Positions 24,786 to 34,442 of a stretch of 64,000 bases of DNA are shown here, piece by piece (the stretch's first letter is position 1; every line of letters starts with the position of its first letter). Below the pieces are notes generated by a model. It ran no database searches and was not told where the DNA came from. It worked only from the letters and a program-made list of their open reading frames with translations. The stretch lies in NCBI RefSeq assembly GCF_002946355.1, contig NZ_PKOZ01000001.1, forward strand, positions 310,001 to 374,000. Direction: 5' to 3'. This DNA is from Pradoshia eiseniae (lineage in GTDB: Bacteria > Bacillota > Bacilli > Bacillales > Pradoshiaceae). The position numbers were made by a program, and so were the translations under genes.

Positions 24786-26173
24786 TGTCCGAAGGCCTCC
24801 TTATTAAACAAATCAACATCAGGTTTGTCCTCAACATCCTTGTAAGGACCTTTTTTGACCTGCTTCACAATCAAGGTAATCAATACGATTGCTAGAACTG
24901 TATAAGCACCAAGGAAGGCAATGATGGAAATCCAAAGATCAGTCGCTGTGACATTCGGTGAAACAGACTGGGCGGTTGTGAATAATCCCATTACCGTCCA
25001 TGGCTGACGCCCGATTTCCGTCATGATCCAGCCAGCTGTATTGGCGATAAATGGCAAGCTGATAGCGCCAAGCATGAGTTTCAAATACCATGTGTTTTCC
25101 ATAATCGTTTTTCTCTTAAGCAAGAACAAGCCAACCATAGATAGCAGAATCATAATGCCTCCGCCAAATGTCATGACGCGGAAACTCCAATAGACTGGCG
25201 CTACAGGAGGGATATAATCACCTTCGCCATATAATTCAGTATATCTTTCCTGCAGTGTGTTCATTCCTTCAACAGATCCGTTAAAGCTGTTGTAAGAGAG
25301 CAGGCTCAATAAATAAGGAATCTCAACAGACCAATTATTTGTTTTATTCTCTTCATCGATATCAGCTATCAAGGACCAGCTCGCCGGGTCACCGGAGTCT
25401 TCCCATAATCCTTCACTCGCAGCTATTTTCATGGGCTGTGAGGATACTAAATGCTGGGCTTGCCAGTGACCGGTGAAAGCGATACCAAGACCGGCAACCA
25501 TACCTAATACCGTTGCAATTGTAAAGGAACGTTTGAACAATTCAATATCTTTTTTCTTCATTAGCTTGTAAGCGCTAATTCCCCCCACAACAAATGCGCC
25601 GGTTGCGAAAGCTCCGAAAATAGTATGAGGGAATTCAACGAGCAATTGCGGATTTGTTAAGAAAGCCCAAATATCGACTAATGTGGCTTTACCGTCGACT
25701 ACCGCGATTCCGACAGGCTCTTGCATAAATGAGTTGGCTGCCAAAATCCAAAGGGCTGATAGCATTGTGCCAATGGATACGAGCCAGATAGACATTAGAT
25801 GAACCCATTTTGGAAGACGGTTCCGGCCGAACATCCAAATCCCGATAAAGGTAGACTCCATAAAGAAGGCCAAAAGAGCTTCAATGGCTAGAGGGACACC
25901 GAATACATCTCCTACGAATCTCGAATACTCAGACCAGTTCATCCCAAACTGGAATTCCTGTATAATCCCCGTTACGACACCGACCGCAAATGAGATGAGG
26001 AAGATATTCCCCCAGAACTTAGCCATATCGAGGTATATTTCTTTTTTCTTGAAGAAATACAATGTTTCCATAATCGCAACTAAGAAGACGAGACCGATAG
26101 AAAGCGGTACAAAGAAGAAGTGGTAAATCGTCGTTGCTGCATACTGGAAACGGGCTAAATCAAGTATTTCCAT
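24782..26173 (-). CDS. cydA: Cytochrome bd ubiquinol oxidase subunit I
   Basis: About 463 residues, nine or so helices, carrying the haem ligands. The first haem His is in ATTIYHFFFVPLS (about residue 18), and the conserved EIGRQPW motif lies near residue 390. The Q-loop is short, as in Firmicutes. ATG 26173 (MEILDLARFQ) is preferred over an upstream TTG because GAAAGGTGTGG is ten bases before it. It heads cydABCD. Rex-like sites upstream imply induction when NADH rises under oxygen limitation. Confidence 0.94.
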   Translation of the reverse strand: MEILDLARFQYAATTIYHFFFVPLSIGLVFLVAIMETLYFFKKKEIYLDMAKFWGNIFLISFAVGVVTGIIQEFQFGMNWSEYSRFVGDVFGVPLAIEALLAFFMESTFIGIWMFGRNRLPKWVHLMSIWLVSIGTMLSALWILAANSFMQEPVGIAVVDGKATLVDIWAFLTNPQLLVEFPHTIFGAFATGAFVVGGISAYKLMKKKDIELFKRSFTIATVLGMVAGLGIAFTGHWQAQHLVSSQPMKIAASEGLWEDSGDPASWSLIADIDEENKTNNWSVEIPYLLSLLSYNSFNGSVEGMNTLQERYTELYGEGDYIPPVAPVYWSFRVMTFGGGIMILLSMVGLFLLKRKTIMENTWYLKLMLGAISLPFIANTAGWIMTEIGRQPWTVMGLFTTAQSVSPNVTATDLWISIIAFLGAYTVLAIVLITLIVKQVKKGPYKDVEDKPDVDLFNKEAFGQ

Positions 26174-26208
26174 AAAAATATCCACACCTTTCAAAAATAA
26201 TTAACAAG

Positions 26209-26226
26209 TTGTTCAAAAGTTCACAA
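26209..26226. promoter_or_regulatory. Rex-like operator upstream of cydA
   Basis: TTGTTCA-AAAG-TTCACAA matches the Rex consensus TTGTGAA-N4-TTCACAA at 12 of 14 defined positions. It lies about 35 bases before the cydA start. Rex represses cydABCD in B. subtilis, so redox control is expected. Confidence 0.6.
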
Positions 26227-26427
26227 TATCTTCAAAGAAAGTGCAACTAAATGAAGGAATGATTACGATAGCAGGGAATAGTCATGCTTTTCTTATGTAT
26301 ATTGTGAAAAATGGAAAAGACATCAACAAGTTATTATATTGAAAATATATTAACTTGGGTATCTACTTGTATTTTAGTCGGATATATCGAAAATTACTAG
26401 CAAAGTATAGTGATAAATAATGGTAAA

Positions 26428-26457
26428 TTTGTGACAGGATGAAAATTTGTCACAAAT
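26428..26457. promoter_or_regulatory. Inverted TTTGTGAC/GTCACAAA pair upstream of cydA
   Basis: TTTGTGAC (26428-26435) and GTCACAAA (26449-26456) are exact inverted copies 13 bases apart; ATTTGTCACAAAT (26445-26457) is itself palindromic. A further TTGTGAA half site occurs near 26303. They resemble Rex half sites but the spacing is not that of a single Rex box. Confidence 0.45.
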
Positions 26458-26675
26458 GTATCTTAGAGTGTATAAAAGGTATTTATTATGAATTTTTGTC
26501 TAAAATTTGTCGGCCAATAGACCTTGTGGTAACAAGGTGGGAAGAAGGATATAAGGTCTTTATCCTTAGAAGAAGAAGCGGGGCGGTATTTTGAGTGAAA
26601 CGAGTGGATAGAAAGGATGGTTTGATTGATTAATTATATTGATATTATTTTATTTAGAATAAAATGCATAAAAAA
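26458..26675. other. Gene-free stretch upstream of cydA with two hairpins
   Basis: No gene is visible. CCTTG/CAAGG (26522-26537) and AAGGATA/TATCCTT (26545-26567) form adjacent small hairpins. Their function is unknown; they could belong to the cydA leader on the minus strand. Confidence 0.4.
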
Positions 26676-26699
26676 GAAGGCTGATAATTCCTCGCCTTC
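26676..26699 (-). terminator. Terminator of the PAS-STAS gene
   Basis: GAAGGC (26676-26681) pairs with GCCTTC (26694-26699). Read on the minus strand the hairpin is followed by TTTTTTATG. Confidence 0.75.
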
Positions 26700-26726
26700 G
26701 CATTTTGTTCATTTTGTTGGGTTATT

Positions 26727-27503
26727 TTATATATGAACCAATTTATAGCCATTCTTTTTGCAGGCATATCGAATTGCCTGACGGAAGGTGGCGAATGTTT
26801 CTGTCGGAATAGATGTGCCTTGCTCAATGATCTGTTTGACAAACTTTGCTGAAAGGCCGGAATAGATGATGGTTGTTCCAATTAGCTCTAAGGAACGGGT
26901 AATCGTTTCAAGCTCCATGGTTATACTGTTATCATCCAAAGCCGTCATGCCGGTGAAGTCGATAATTAGATAGGAGGCCTGTCTTTTTACGCTTTCGAAT
27001 AAGGCAATCTCCTTGATCTTGTCCAATCGTTTTCCTGTCATGGTTCCTGTAATGGGCATGAGGATGACATCATCAAGAATCGTCTGGATAACGGGTGCGT
27101 ATAATTCCTCTAAAAGGACATATCCCTTATGAAGCTCTTCCTCATAATCGGTAATATCCTTCAAGGTAATGATGTAGATGTACGGCCCTGTACTGGTCTG
27201 CTGCTTGTGAATAGTCATCTCAGCAGTCATATTGTGAAAAAGGCTGACCTTCGCCTCAAAGGGGAAGACATCTGCAGCAAAGGCCTTTAAAAGTGCTTTG
27301 TCTTCCTCAGGAGAAAACTCGCATATGTTCCTGCCCAGATAATCATCCTTGCTTGCAAGACCGGTATATGGCATCAGTCTATTAATGAGCTGGCTGGAAT
27401 AATCGTTTAACATGATGATTTGATGATTCTCGTCACAAATGAATATATTTTCTCCGATGGCGTTTAACAGGGAAATCTGTGATTGGGCTAATATAGAATC
27501 CAT
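26727..27503 (-). CDS. PAS and STAS domain protein, RsbR-paralogue-like
   Basis: A 258-residue cytosolic protein. Residues about 10-120 look like a PAS sensor (AIGENIFICDENHQIIMLND through YIITLKDITDYEEE). Residues about 135-255 form a STAS domain (VILMPITGTMTG, then YLIIDFTGMTALDDNS). That is the RsbR/YtvA plan, where the STAS domain joins the stressosome controlling the general stress sigma factor. The YtvA flavin-binding motif (NCRFLQ) is replaced by NICEFS, so a LOV-type adduct site is not obvious. It is monocistronic, with a terminator downstream. The signal sensed is unknown. Confidence 0.8.
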   Translation of the reverse strand: MDSILAQSQISLLNAIGENIFICDENHQIIMLNDYSSQLINRLMPYTGLASKDDYLGRNICEFSPEEDKALLKAFAADVFPFEAKVSLFHNMTAEMTIHKQQTSTGPYIYIITLKDITDYEEELHKGYVLLEELYAPVIQTILDDVILMPITGTMTGKRLDKIKEIALFESVKRQASYLIIDFTGMTALDDNSITMELETITRSLELIGTTIIYSGLSAKFVKQIIEQGTSIPTETFATFRQAIRYACKKNGYKLVHI

Positions 27504-27741
27504 AAATTTCTCCTCATTCTAAGTCTTGCATTACGACTTCATTATTATAATTCATTTGTAAAAAATTTCAAATAATAAAAATATTTAAAATACCTTCCCT
27601 GTTCTCTTCCCTATTTTTACAGCAAAATAACTATAGCCGTTTTGACAAGAGAGTGAAGGTGTTCAGCAAAATTAAAAATGATATTCAACACCATTGAAAA
27701 GATGTATACTGAAAATTATGAAAAGACGAGGAGGATATAGT

Positions 27742-29535
27742 ATGAGCTATTCACTTAAATGGGATCTGGATGGAATATTTACGGGCGGTTCCCAATCAGC
27801 TGAGCTTGCAGCTAAACTAGAGAAAATTAAAGAAGCATTAGTCGTATATAAGGAAGAAGTGAAGAATTTCACTCCGATTCAGGAAAAGCAAGAGATGGAA
27901 CAGCTTGTCAGAATACTTGAGAAGACAGAGGAAATTGAAAAAGCTGTCTCACAGGTAGTGGCATTCCTGGAATGTCTTACAGCCCAAGATGTACATGATA
28001 CAAAAGCAGATCAATTAAACGGAGAAGCATACTCCTTGATTAGCGAGTTCCAAACGGCTTTTACCGGTTTTACGATTAAATTAGTCCAAATTGATGAAAA
28101 TTTATGGGGCGAACTTCTGAAGGACCCGGCATTATCTGAGATTGCCTTCTACTTAAATGAAAAGCGTGAACACGGGAAAGAGCAATTATCCGAAGCGGAA
28201 GAAGCGCTTATCAATGCCTTGAAGGTTGATGGTTACATAGGATGGAGCACGCATTATGACTCCCTTGTCAAAACGATTGAAATTCCATACACCGATAAGG
28301 ACGGAAAAGAAGTCCTCCTATCAGCCGGGCAGGCCTTCAATAAAATGATGGATGACCCAGATCCGGAAGTCCGGGCTGACCTCTTCGTAAAATGGGAAAA
28401 GGCTTGGCATGAAAAAGCGCCATTATTTGCTGATACTTTAAACCATTTGGGCGGATTCCGCTTGGCCGATTATAAAGCCCATGGAGTAACAGATTTCATG
28501 AAGGAGCCTCTTCAATATAACCGCATGAAGAAGGAAACGCTTGATGTCATGTGGGATGTGATTGCGAAGAATAAGCAGCCATTTGTTGATTTCCTCAACA
28601 GAAAAGCCCAAATCTTTGGCAAGGAGAAGCTTAGCTGGGTGGATGTGGATGCGCCGATCGTTACAACGGAGCCGAAGCATTATTCCTATGATGAAGGGGC
28701 TAAGTTTATCATCGATAACTTCGCTAAATTCGGATATGAGCTTCCGAAATTTGCTGAGCAGGCTTTTGAGAATGCTTGGATTGAAGCGGAGGATCGTCCT
28801 GGAAAACGTCCCGGCGGCTTTTGCACAAGTTTTCCTGAAACGAATGAATCACGGATATTCATGACTTATTCGGGTTCCCCAAGCGGTGTGGCAACACTTG
28901 CTCACGAGCTCGGCCATGCCTTCCATAGCCATGTATTAAACGGCAAGCCTTTCTTTAATACGGAGTATGCGATGAATGTCGCAGAAACAGCTTCTACATT
29001 CGCTGAGCAAATTTGTTCCGATGCGAGTGTGCGCGCTGCTGAGTCAGATGCAGAGAAAATTACCTTGCTTGATACGAAAATTCAAAATGCCATCGCGATG
29101 TTCATGAACATCCATGCCCGCTTTATATTTGAAACAAACTTCTATCAGGAACGCCAAAAAGGTCTTGTCTCAGCAGAACGTCTGGATGAGCTGATGGAAG
29201 AGGCACAGAAGGAATCGTATCAAAACGCCTTGAGCGAATATCACCCAAGCTTCTGGGCGAGCAAGCTGCATTTCTATATTGCGGAGGTGCCTTTCTATAA
29301 CTTCCCATATACATTCGGCTATCTGTTCAGCCTTGGCATCTACCATTTGTCCCTGAAGGAAGGGAAAGCATTTGAGGAGAAATATATCGCGCTCCTGCAA
29401 GATACCGCAGCAATGACAACAGAAGAATTGGCGATGAAGCATCTTGGTGTGGACTTAACGAAGCCTGATTTCTGGCAGGCAGGGGTTGATCTTGCCATTG
29501 CTGATGTTAAGGAATTCCTTGAATTAACCAAATAA
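27742..29535 (+). CDS. M3 family oligoendopeptidase (PepF type)
   Basis: A 597-residue cytosolic zinc peptidase that cleaves short peptides. The active site HELGH is in LAHELGHAFHSH (about residue 389), with the second Glu further on in NVAETASTFAEQ (about 417). Length and sequence fit the oligoendopeptidase F group. ATG 27742 follows AGGAGGATATAGT; the longer reading from 27694 lacks a ribosome binding site. It is followed by a terminator and probably monocistronic. Confidence 0.92.
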   Translation: MSYSLKWDLDGIFTGGSQSAELAAKLEKIKEALVVYKEEVKNFTPIQEKQEMEQLVRILEKTEEIEKAVSQVVAFLECLTAQDVHDTKADQLNGEAYSLISEFQTAFTGFTIKLVQIDENLWGELLKDPALSEIAFYLNEKREHGKEQLSEAEEALINALKVDGYIGWSTHYDSLVKTIEIPYTDKDGKEVLLSAGQAFNKMMDDPDPEVRADLFVKWEKAWHEKAPLFADTLNHLGGFRLADYKAHGVTDFMKEPLQYNRMKKETLDVMWDVIAKNKQPFVDFLNRKAQIFGKEKLSWVDVDAPIVTTEPKHYSYDEGAKFIIDNFAKFGYELPKFAEQAFENAWIEAEDRPGKRPGGFCTSFPETNESRIFMTYSGSPSGVATLAHELGHAFHSHVLNGKPFFNTEYAMNVAETASTFAEQICSDASVRAAESDAEKITLLDTKIQNAIAMFMNIHARFIFETNFYQERQKGLVSAERLDELMEEAQKESYQNALSEYHPSFWASKLHFYIAEVPFYNFPYTFGYLFSLGIYHLSLKEGKAFEEKYIALLQDTAAMTTEELAMKHLGVDLTKPDFWQAGVDLAIADVKEFLELTK

Positions 29536-29556
29536 TTGGCTCGGAGCATGAACATG

Positions 29557-29596
29557 AAAGAGGCATGACTGTTTAGGGCAGTGATGCCTCTTTTGC
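29557..29596 (+). terminator. Terminator of the oligoendopeptidase gene
   Basis: AAAGAGGCAT (29557-29566) pairs with ATGCCTCTTT (29584-29593), with an inner ACTG/CAGT, followed by T. Confidence 0.85.
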
Positions 29597-29634
29597 ATAA
29601 ATTAAAGAAGCAAAACAGAAAAGAGGGAAGATGT

Positions 29635-30108
29635 GTGATAATAAGGCCTTCACGCTATGAGGATTATGAACAATTAGTAGAACTCGAGAATTTAATTTGG
29701 AATGATGAGAATACCCCTCTGGTCATTGAATGGGAAACAGCAGAGGAATATGCACAGCATGTTCCGCCTGGAAGCCTCTTTGTTGCCATACATGAGGGCA
29801 GAGTGGCAGGGTATATATCCGTCAAGAACCCGACGATGCTAGAGTCTAATCGCCATGTATGGGAGCTTGCGATTGGTGTCCATCCCGATTTGGGACGTCG
29901 GGGAACAGGCAGCAGGCTGCTGGCACATATTGAGGAAAAAGGACGGATGATGAATATCCGTAAAATATGCCTTCGCGTTCTTGCCACCAATGAAAGAGCC
30001 ATCTCCTTTTATGAGAAAAATGGCTATTTGCATCAAGGTCGGCTTGTAGAGGAGTTCTTAATAGGGGGCAAATATGTGGATGATTGTTTGATGTATAAGC
30101 TTTTATGA
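29635..30108 (+). CDS. GNAT family N-acetyltransferase
   Basis: A 157-residue acetyltransferase. The acetyl-CoA loop is GVHPDLGRRGTGSRLL near residues 80-95, and the C-terminal part has LRVLATNERAISFYEKNGY, both diagnostic of GNAT. GTG 29635 is chosen from the GAGGG motif about six bases upstream; the frame open from 29581 overlaps the upstream terminator. The acceptor is unknown. It is convergent with the LysM hydrolase gene. Confidence 0.85.
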   Translation: MIIRPSRYEDYEQLVELENLIWNDENTPLVIEWETAEEYAQHVPPGSLFVAIHEGRVAGYISVKNPTMLESNRHVWELAIGVHPDLGRRGTGSRLLAHIEEKGRMMNIRKICLRVLATNERAISFYEKNGYLHQGRLVEEFLIGGKYVDDCLMYKLL

Positions 30109-30112
30109 TAGA

Positions 30113-30143
30113 AAAAAGCCCCCGCTGAATCGGGAGCCTTTTC
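30113..30143. terminator. Bidirectional terminator between the GNAT and LysM genes
   Basis: AAAAAGCCCCCG pairs with CGGGAGCCTTTT with two mismatches, loop CTGAAT. T or A runs on both sides allow use in both directions. Confidence 0.8.
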
Positions 30144-30149
30144 ACGTTT

Positions 30150-31442
30150 TTAGTTCTCATATAGACGCTTGTAGCACTCAAAATACTTCTTATAATAGCT
30201 GTTCGATGTACTCGTAATACGAACACCCTGATTATCAGCATGAATGAACTGATTGTTCCCGAGATAGATGCCTAAATGTGAAATCCCTGGCTTATATGTG
30301 CCAGCAAAGAATAGGAGATCACCAGGCTGCGGGTTGTTGACATAGTATGAGCGGTCATAATAGCCTTGGGCTGAATAACGGCCGATGCTATGGCCGGCCT
30401 TGTTCAGAACATAATAGATGAAGCCGCTGCAGTCTACACCTGATATGGAGGAACCTCCCCATACATATTTCGTGCCAATCATGCTTTTGGCAATCGAGAT
30501 CATCTTTGCTGTAAATTCCGGATTACCAATTGTTTGCTGTGCAGATGTCGAGCCGTTTGAAGGCTTAGATACCGATGACATAGAGTCCGTTGCTGTCGAT
30601 AGCTTCAGTTTCTGCCCAATATAAATGATATCAGAGCTGAGCCCGTTTTGTGATTTGATTTGTGAAACGGTCAAATTGTACTTACGTGCGATAACAGACA
30701 ATGTGTCACCGCTTTTAACTGTGTACGTAATAGTTGTTTCCGTATTGGAAGAACCGGATGAATTGGATGAGCTGGATGAACTGTTCGATGAATTTGAAGC
30801 AGCACTGCTTGTGACCTTCAGCACTTCACCCGGATAGATTAGCGTTTTCGTCTTATTATTCCAAGACATCAATTGCGATAGAGTGATATTGTGCTTCTTG
30901 GCAATCACAGATAGCGTATCACCTGCTTTGACAGTATAGGTTTCAGCAGGAGAAGCAATATTGTTTGAGCTTGAACTACTTGAACTATTATTCGAGCTTG
31001 AGCTGCTGCTATCAGTTACATCCGATGACTTGGATACAATCAAGACTTGCTTTGGATAGATAATTGATCCAGAAATATTGTTCCAGCTCTTTAAGTTACT
31101 GATGGATGTTCCGTGTTTTTTGGCAATCTCGTATAAAGTATCTCCGGCTTCCACAGTGTAAGTTTTACTGCTTGTACTCACCGAGCTGCCTGGGTTGCTC
31201 GATGGGGATGTACTTGTTGACGAATTGGTGCCAATGGACAGTATTTGGTTAGGATAGATTACCGTTGAATTGAGATTATTCCACTGCATGATTTTTGACA
31301 CAGTAGTTTTATGTTTGACGGCAATCGCTGAAAGTGTATCACCTTTTTTGACCGTATACGTTGTTGAAGCCTGTGTTTCTTCAGCAAAGGCTGTTGTCAT
31401 TAACGCTGCGGCAGCAAAGGTTACAGCTTTCATATACCTCAT
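30150..31442 (-). CDS. LysM and NlpC/P60 peptidoglycan endopeptidase (LytE/CwlS-like)
   Basis: A 430-residue secreted cell-wall hydrolase. The signal peptide is [20 protein letters not shown]. Four LysM repeats follow (each starting TYTVK.GDTL, near residues 28, 93, 167 and 237), separated by Ser/Asn-rich linkers. The C-terminal NlpC/P60 domain (about 310-430) has Cys in GVDCSGF, His in SHLGIYLG and a third polar residue in FIHADN. It cleaves the D-Glu-meso-DAP bond. The four-LysM plan resembles CwlS of B. subtilis. ATG 31442 is taken because AAAGGAG lies eight bases upstream; the GTG at 31451 overlaps that motif. Confidence 0.92.
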   Translation of the reverse strand: MRYMKAVTFAAAALMTTAFAEETQASTTYTVKKGDTLSAIAVKHKTTVSKIMQWNNLNSTVIYPNQILSIGTNSSTSTSPSSNPGSSVSTSSKTYTVEAGDTLYEIAKKHGTSISNLKSWNNISGSIIYPKQVLIVSKSSDVTDSSSSSSNNSSSSSSSNNIASPAETYTVKAGDTLSVIAKKHNITLSQLMSWNNKTKTLIYPGEVLKVTSSAASNSSNSSSSSSNSSGSSNTETTITYTVKSGDTLSVIARKYNLTVSQIKSQNGLSSDIIYIGQKLKLSTATDSMSSVSKPSNGSTSAQQTIGNPEFTAKMISIAKSMIGTKYVWGGSSISGVDCSGFIYYVLNKAGHSIGRYSAQGYYDRSYYVNNPQPGDLLFFAGTYKPGISHLGIYLGNNQFIHADNQGVRITSTSNSYYKKYFECYKRLYEN

Positions 31443-31512
31443 GTTATCCACTCCTTTCTTGGGCTCATATAATTATACTAACATACTAAAAAATATGATT
31501 AAAGGAATATAA

Positions 31513-31524
31513 ACAAACGTTTGT
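31513..31524. promoter_or_regulatory. Palindrome ACAAACGTTTGT of unknown role
   Basis: A perfect 12-base palindrome about 70 bases upstream of the LysM hydrolase start, in its likely promoter region. It could be a protein binding site; I cannot name the factor. Confidence 0.3.
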
Positions 31525-31564
31525 CGATTGGAAAATGTCTGGAAATGTTATTTTTGAATAAAAA

Positions 31565-31591
31565 AGAACGATTCCTTATTAAAAGGAATCG
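31565..31591 (-). terminator. Terminator of the fru operon
   Basis: CGATTCCTT (31569-31577) pairs with AAGGAATCG (31583-31591). On the minus strand it is followed by TTCTTTTTTATTC. Confidence 0.9.
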
Positions 31592-31604
31592 CCCGAATGT
31601 GGCA

Positions 31605-33518
31605 TTATGCGACATTTTTAATTTCTGCGTTCTTCTTCCAGAATCCAAGCATGATAGCTGTCACAGCTGAACCAATCAGGATTGCCAGTAAGTACATGAA
31701 TGGACGTTCAATTAAGGCGATAACGAATATTCCTCCGTGCGGAGCAGGTGTAGAACATCCAAAAGCGGCGGAAAGGGCACCGGCAGTAGCTGCACCGACC
31801 ACAGAGCTGACGATTACACGGATTGGATCGGCTGCTGCAAATGGAATGGCACCTTCAGTGATGAAGGACGCACCCATCACGTAGTTTGTCAGACCGGAAT
31901 CACGTTCTTGTCTTGTGTACTTATGCTTGAAGAAGGTGGTAGACAAGGCAATACCAAGCGGCGGAACCATACCGCCAGCCATGATGGCTGCGTGCGGTAC
32001 ACCGTTGCCGGCGGCAATCGCCGCAATACCGAATGTAAAGGCTGCTTTGTTGATTGGTCCGCCCATATCAACCGCCATCATGCCGCCGACAATAAGCCCA
32101 AGGATGACAGCGTTGGCACCGCTTAATGTTTCAAGCCAGTTTGTAAGAGCTGTATTCAAGTAAACGACTGGCTCGTTAATGACGAACACCATAATCAAAC
32201 CAGTTATCAAGAGACTGAATAATGGATAAAGCAATACAGGCTTGATACCTTCGAGTGAAGCTGGGAGCCAGTTAAAGCTTTTTTTAACGCCAAGAGTTAC
32301 ATAACCAGCCAGGAAACCGGCAATTAAGCCGCCAAGGAAACCGGCGCCGGCTGTTGCAGCCAGCAAACCGCCGACCATACCAGGCATAAAGCCAGGGCGG
32401 TCTGCAATAGAGCTGGCGATGAATCCGGCAAGTACTGGAACTAGCAAGAAGAAAGCGCCATTTGTTCCGCCGCCAATAGAGTTCACCGCAGCAGCGAATG
32501 CATTGTACTCAGCTGAACTTGGGTCAGCTGAGTGAATCCCGAACAAGAATGATATGGCAATCAACAGACCGCCACCGACAACGAATGGGAGCATATTGCT
32601 GACACCGCTCATCAAATGCTTATAGATTTGAGAGCCAATGCTTGTTTTCTCTTGGTCGCCCGATTCTTGTTCAGCACCGCCTTGCGCTTTGTAAATCGGC
32701 GCATCCTGTTTTAATGCACGATTGATTAATTCCTCAGGCTTACGGATACCTTGTGCTACCGGAACTTGGATGACAGGCTTTCCGTCAAAGCGATTCATTT
32801 CAACCTGCTTGTCCGCTGCAACGATAATGCCGCGTGCTTTTTTGATATCTTCATCCGTTAATGGGTTTTTGATACCGGTTGATCCATTTGTCTCTACCTT
32901 GATGTTAACACCCATTTCTTTTGCTTTTGCTTTAAGAGCATCTGCTGCCATATAAGTATGTGCGATACCTGTTGGGCAAGCTGTAACCGCTAAAACATAG
33001 CCTTCTGCTTCTGCTTCAGCAGTATCTGGAGCAGGCTGATCAGCGGAGTCTTCGCCTTCTAGTTCAGTTTGCTTAGCATCAATGATGGAAAGGACCTCAT
33101 CAGCAGAGCCGGCATTTAGAAGGGCTTGCCTGAAATCATCATACATTAGCATAGAAGACAGCTTGGAAAGGGTATCTAAATGCGTATCATTTGCGCCTTC
33201 AGGTGCGGCAATCATGAAGAATAATTTTGCCGGTTGTCCATCTAGGGATTCATAATCAATCCCATCCTTTGAACGTCCGAAGCAAAGGGCGGCTTCTTTT
33301 ACCGCTCCTGATTTGGCGTGAGGGATGGCAATTCCTTCACCTATTCCAGTCGTGCTTTGTTGTTCACGTTCGATAATAGCTTGTTTATAGCCTTCGCGGT
33401 CGGATAGTCTGCCAGCCGTATCAAGCTTATTCACAAGTTCTTCGATTACTTCTTGTTTATTGGAGGAAGACAGGTGAAGGACAATGGTTTCCTTCTTTAA
33501 TAAATCAGTAATTTTCAT
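31605..33518 (-). CDS. fruA: PTS fructose transporter subunit IIABC
   Basis: A 637-residue phosphotransferase permease that imports fructose as fructose-1-phosphate. Domains in order: EIIA (1-145, phospho-His in IPHAKSGA near residue 65), a linker, EIIB (about 170-270, phospho-Cys in VTACPTGIAHTYMA near 179), and EIIC (about 290-630, about nine membrane segments). It is the last gene of fruR-fruK-fruA, 12 bases after fruK. Length and order match B. subtilis FruA. Confidence 0.95.
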   Translation of the reverse strand: MKITDLLKKETIVLHLSSSNKQEVIEELVNKLDTAGRLSDREGYKQAIIEREQQSTTGIGEGIAIPHAKSGAVKEAALCFGRSKDGIDYESLDGQPAKLFFMIAAPEGANDTHLDTLSKLSSMLMYDDFRQALLNAGSADEVLSIIDAKQTELEGEDSADQPAPDTAEAEAEGYVLAVTACPTGIAHTYMAADALKAKAKEMGVNIKVETNGSTGIKNPLTDEDIKKARGIIVAADKQVEMNRFDGKPVIQVPVAQGIRKPEELINRALKQDAPIYKAQGGAEQESGDQEKTSIGSQIYKHLMSGVSNMLPFVVGGGLLIAISFLFGIHSADPSSAEYNAFAAAVNSIGGGTNGAFFLLVPVLAGFIASSIADRPGFMPGMVGGLLAATAGAGFLGGLIAGFLAGYVTLGVKKSFNWLPASLEGIKPVLLYPLFSLLITGLIMVFVINEPVVYLNTALTNWLETLSGANAVILGLIVGGMMAVDMGGPINKAAFTFGIAAIAAGNGVPHAAIMAGGMVPPLGIALSTTFFKHKYTRQERDSGLTNYVMGASFITEGAIPFAAADPIRVIVSSVVGAATAGALSAAFGCSTPAPHGGIFVIALIERPFMYLLAILIGSAVTAIMLGFWKKNAEIKNVA

Positions 33519-33530
33519 TTCGTCACTTCC

Positions 33531-34442
33531 TTATATTTTTGTTATGTGTACTTGCGGGAGCAATGCCTCAATATCCTGCTTTTCGGCGAGGTCATAGTTA
33601 AAGGCCGTCGCACTTCCGGAGGCGACTCCATATTGGAAGGCCTGCAGCAAGTCCTTTGTTTGATCCCATTTGCCAATGAATCCGGCAACAAGTGAATCAC
33701 CGGCACCGGTGGAATTTTTTACTGTGCCCTGTGGAATAGTCGCTGAGTAAACCTCTTCCTTATTGATTAAAAGGGCTCCATCGCCAGCCATCGATACGAT
33801 GACGTTTTGAGCCCCTTGTTCAACAAGGATTTTGCCATAATGTATCGCATCATCTGCAGTGTCTATTTTCTTGTCAAACAGTTCGCCTAGCTCATGGTGA
33901 TTGGGCTTTACGAGGAAGGGGTGCTCTTTCACTACGTCCAAAAGGGCCTTTCCGCTAGTATCAACAACAACAGAAATGCCCTTGCCTGCGAAACTCCTCG
34001 TCCATTCTTGATACAAATCCTTCGGCATAGAAGGGGGGATGCTCCCTGAAAGAATAAGAATATCGCTCTCTGTCAGTCCTTCAAGCTTCTTGATAAGGTC
34101 ATTCATTTTATCGGAGCTGATTGCTGGACCAAGTCCGTTAATCTCGGTTTCATGTCCAGTCTTAAGCTTAATGTTAATGCGCGAGTCTTCATCAACTTGG
34201 ATGAAATCTGCTTTGACCCCTTCTTTTCTTAAGGCATCAAGAATAAATTCGCCAGGGAAACCGCCGTAAAACCCGAGGGCCGTGTTATCAACGTCTATTC
34301 TTTTCAGAATGCGCGAAACGTTAATTCCCTTTCCGCCTGGATATTTAGCTTCCTTGCTCATTCTGTTTAATCCATCAAGCTGAAAATCTTCCACCTCTAC
34401 GATGAAGTCAACAGAGGGATTCAATGTTACGGTATAAATCAT
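33531..34442 (-). CDS. fruK: 1-phosphofructokinase
   Basis: A 303-residue PfkB kinase converting fructose-1-phosphate to fructose-1,6-bisphosphate. The N-terminal motif YPGGKGINVSRIL is near residue 36, and the C-terminal GAGDSLVAGF (about 247) holds the catalytic Asp and anion hole. It overlaps fruR by four bases and precedes fruA, so its substrate comes directly from that transporter. Confidence 0.95.
   Translation of the reverse strand: MIYTVTLNPSVDFIVEVEDFQLDGLNRMSKEAKYPGGKGINVSRILKRIDVDNTALGFYGGFPGEFILDALRKEGVKADFIQVDEDSRINIKLKTGHETEINGLGPAISSDKMNDLIKKLEGLTESDILILSGSIPPSMPKDLYQEWTRSFAGKGISVVVDTSGKALLDVVKEHPFLVKPNHHELGELFDKKIDTADDAIHYGKILVEQGAQNVIVSMAGDGALLINKEEVYSATIPQGTVKNSTGAGDSLVAGFIGKWDQTKDLLQAFQYGVASGSATAFNYDLAEKQDIEALLPQVHITKI

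Noticed and set aside
26428-26457. A canonical single Rex box
   Set aside because: The arms are exact inverted copies but 13 bases apart, not the four-base spacing of Rex sites, so it is listed only as a related dyad.
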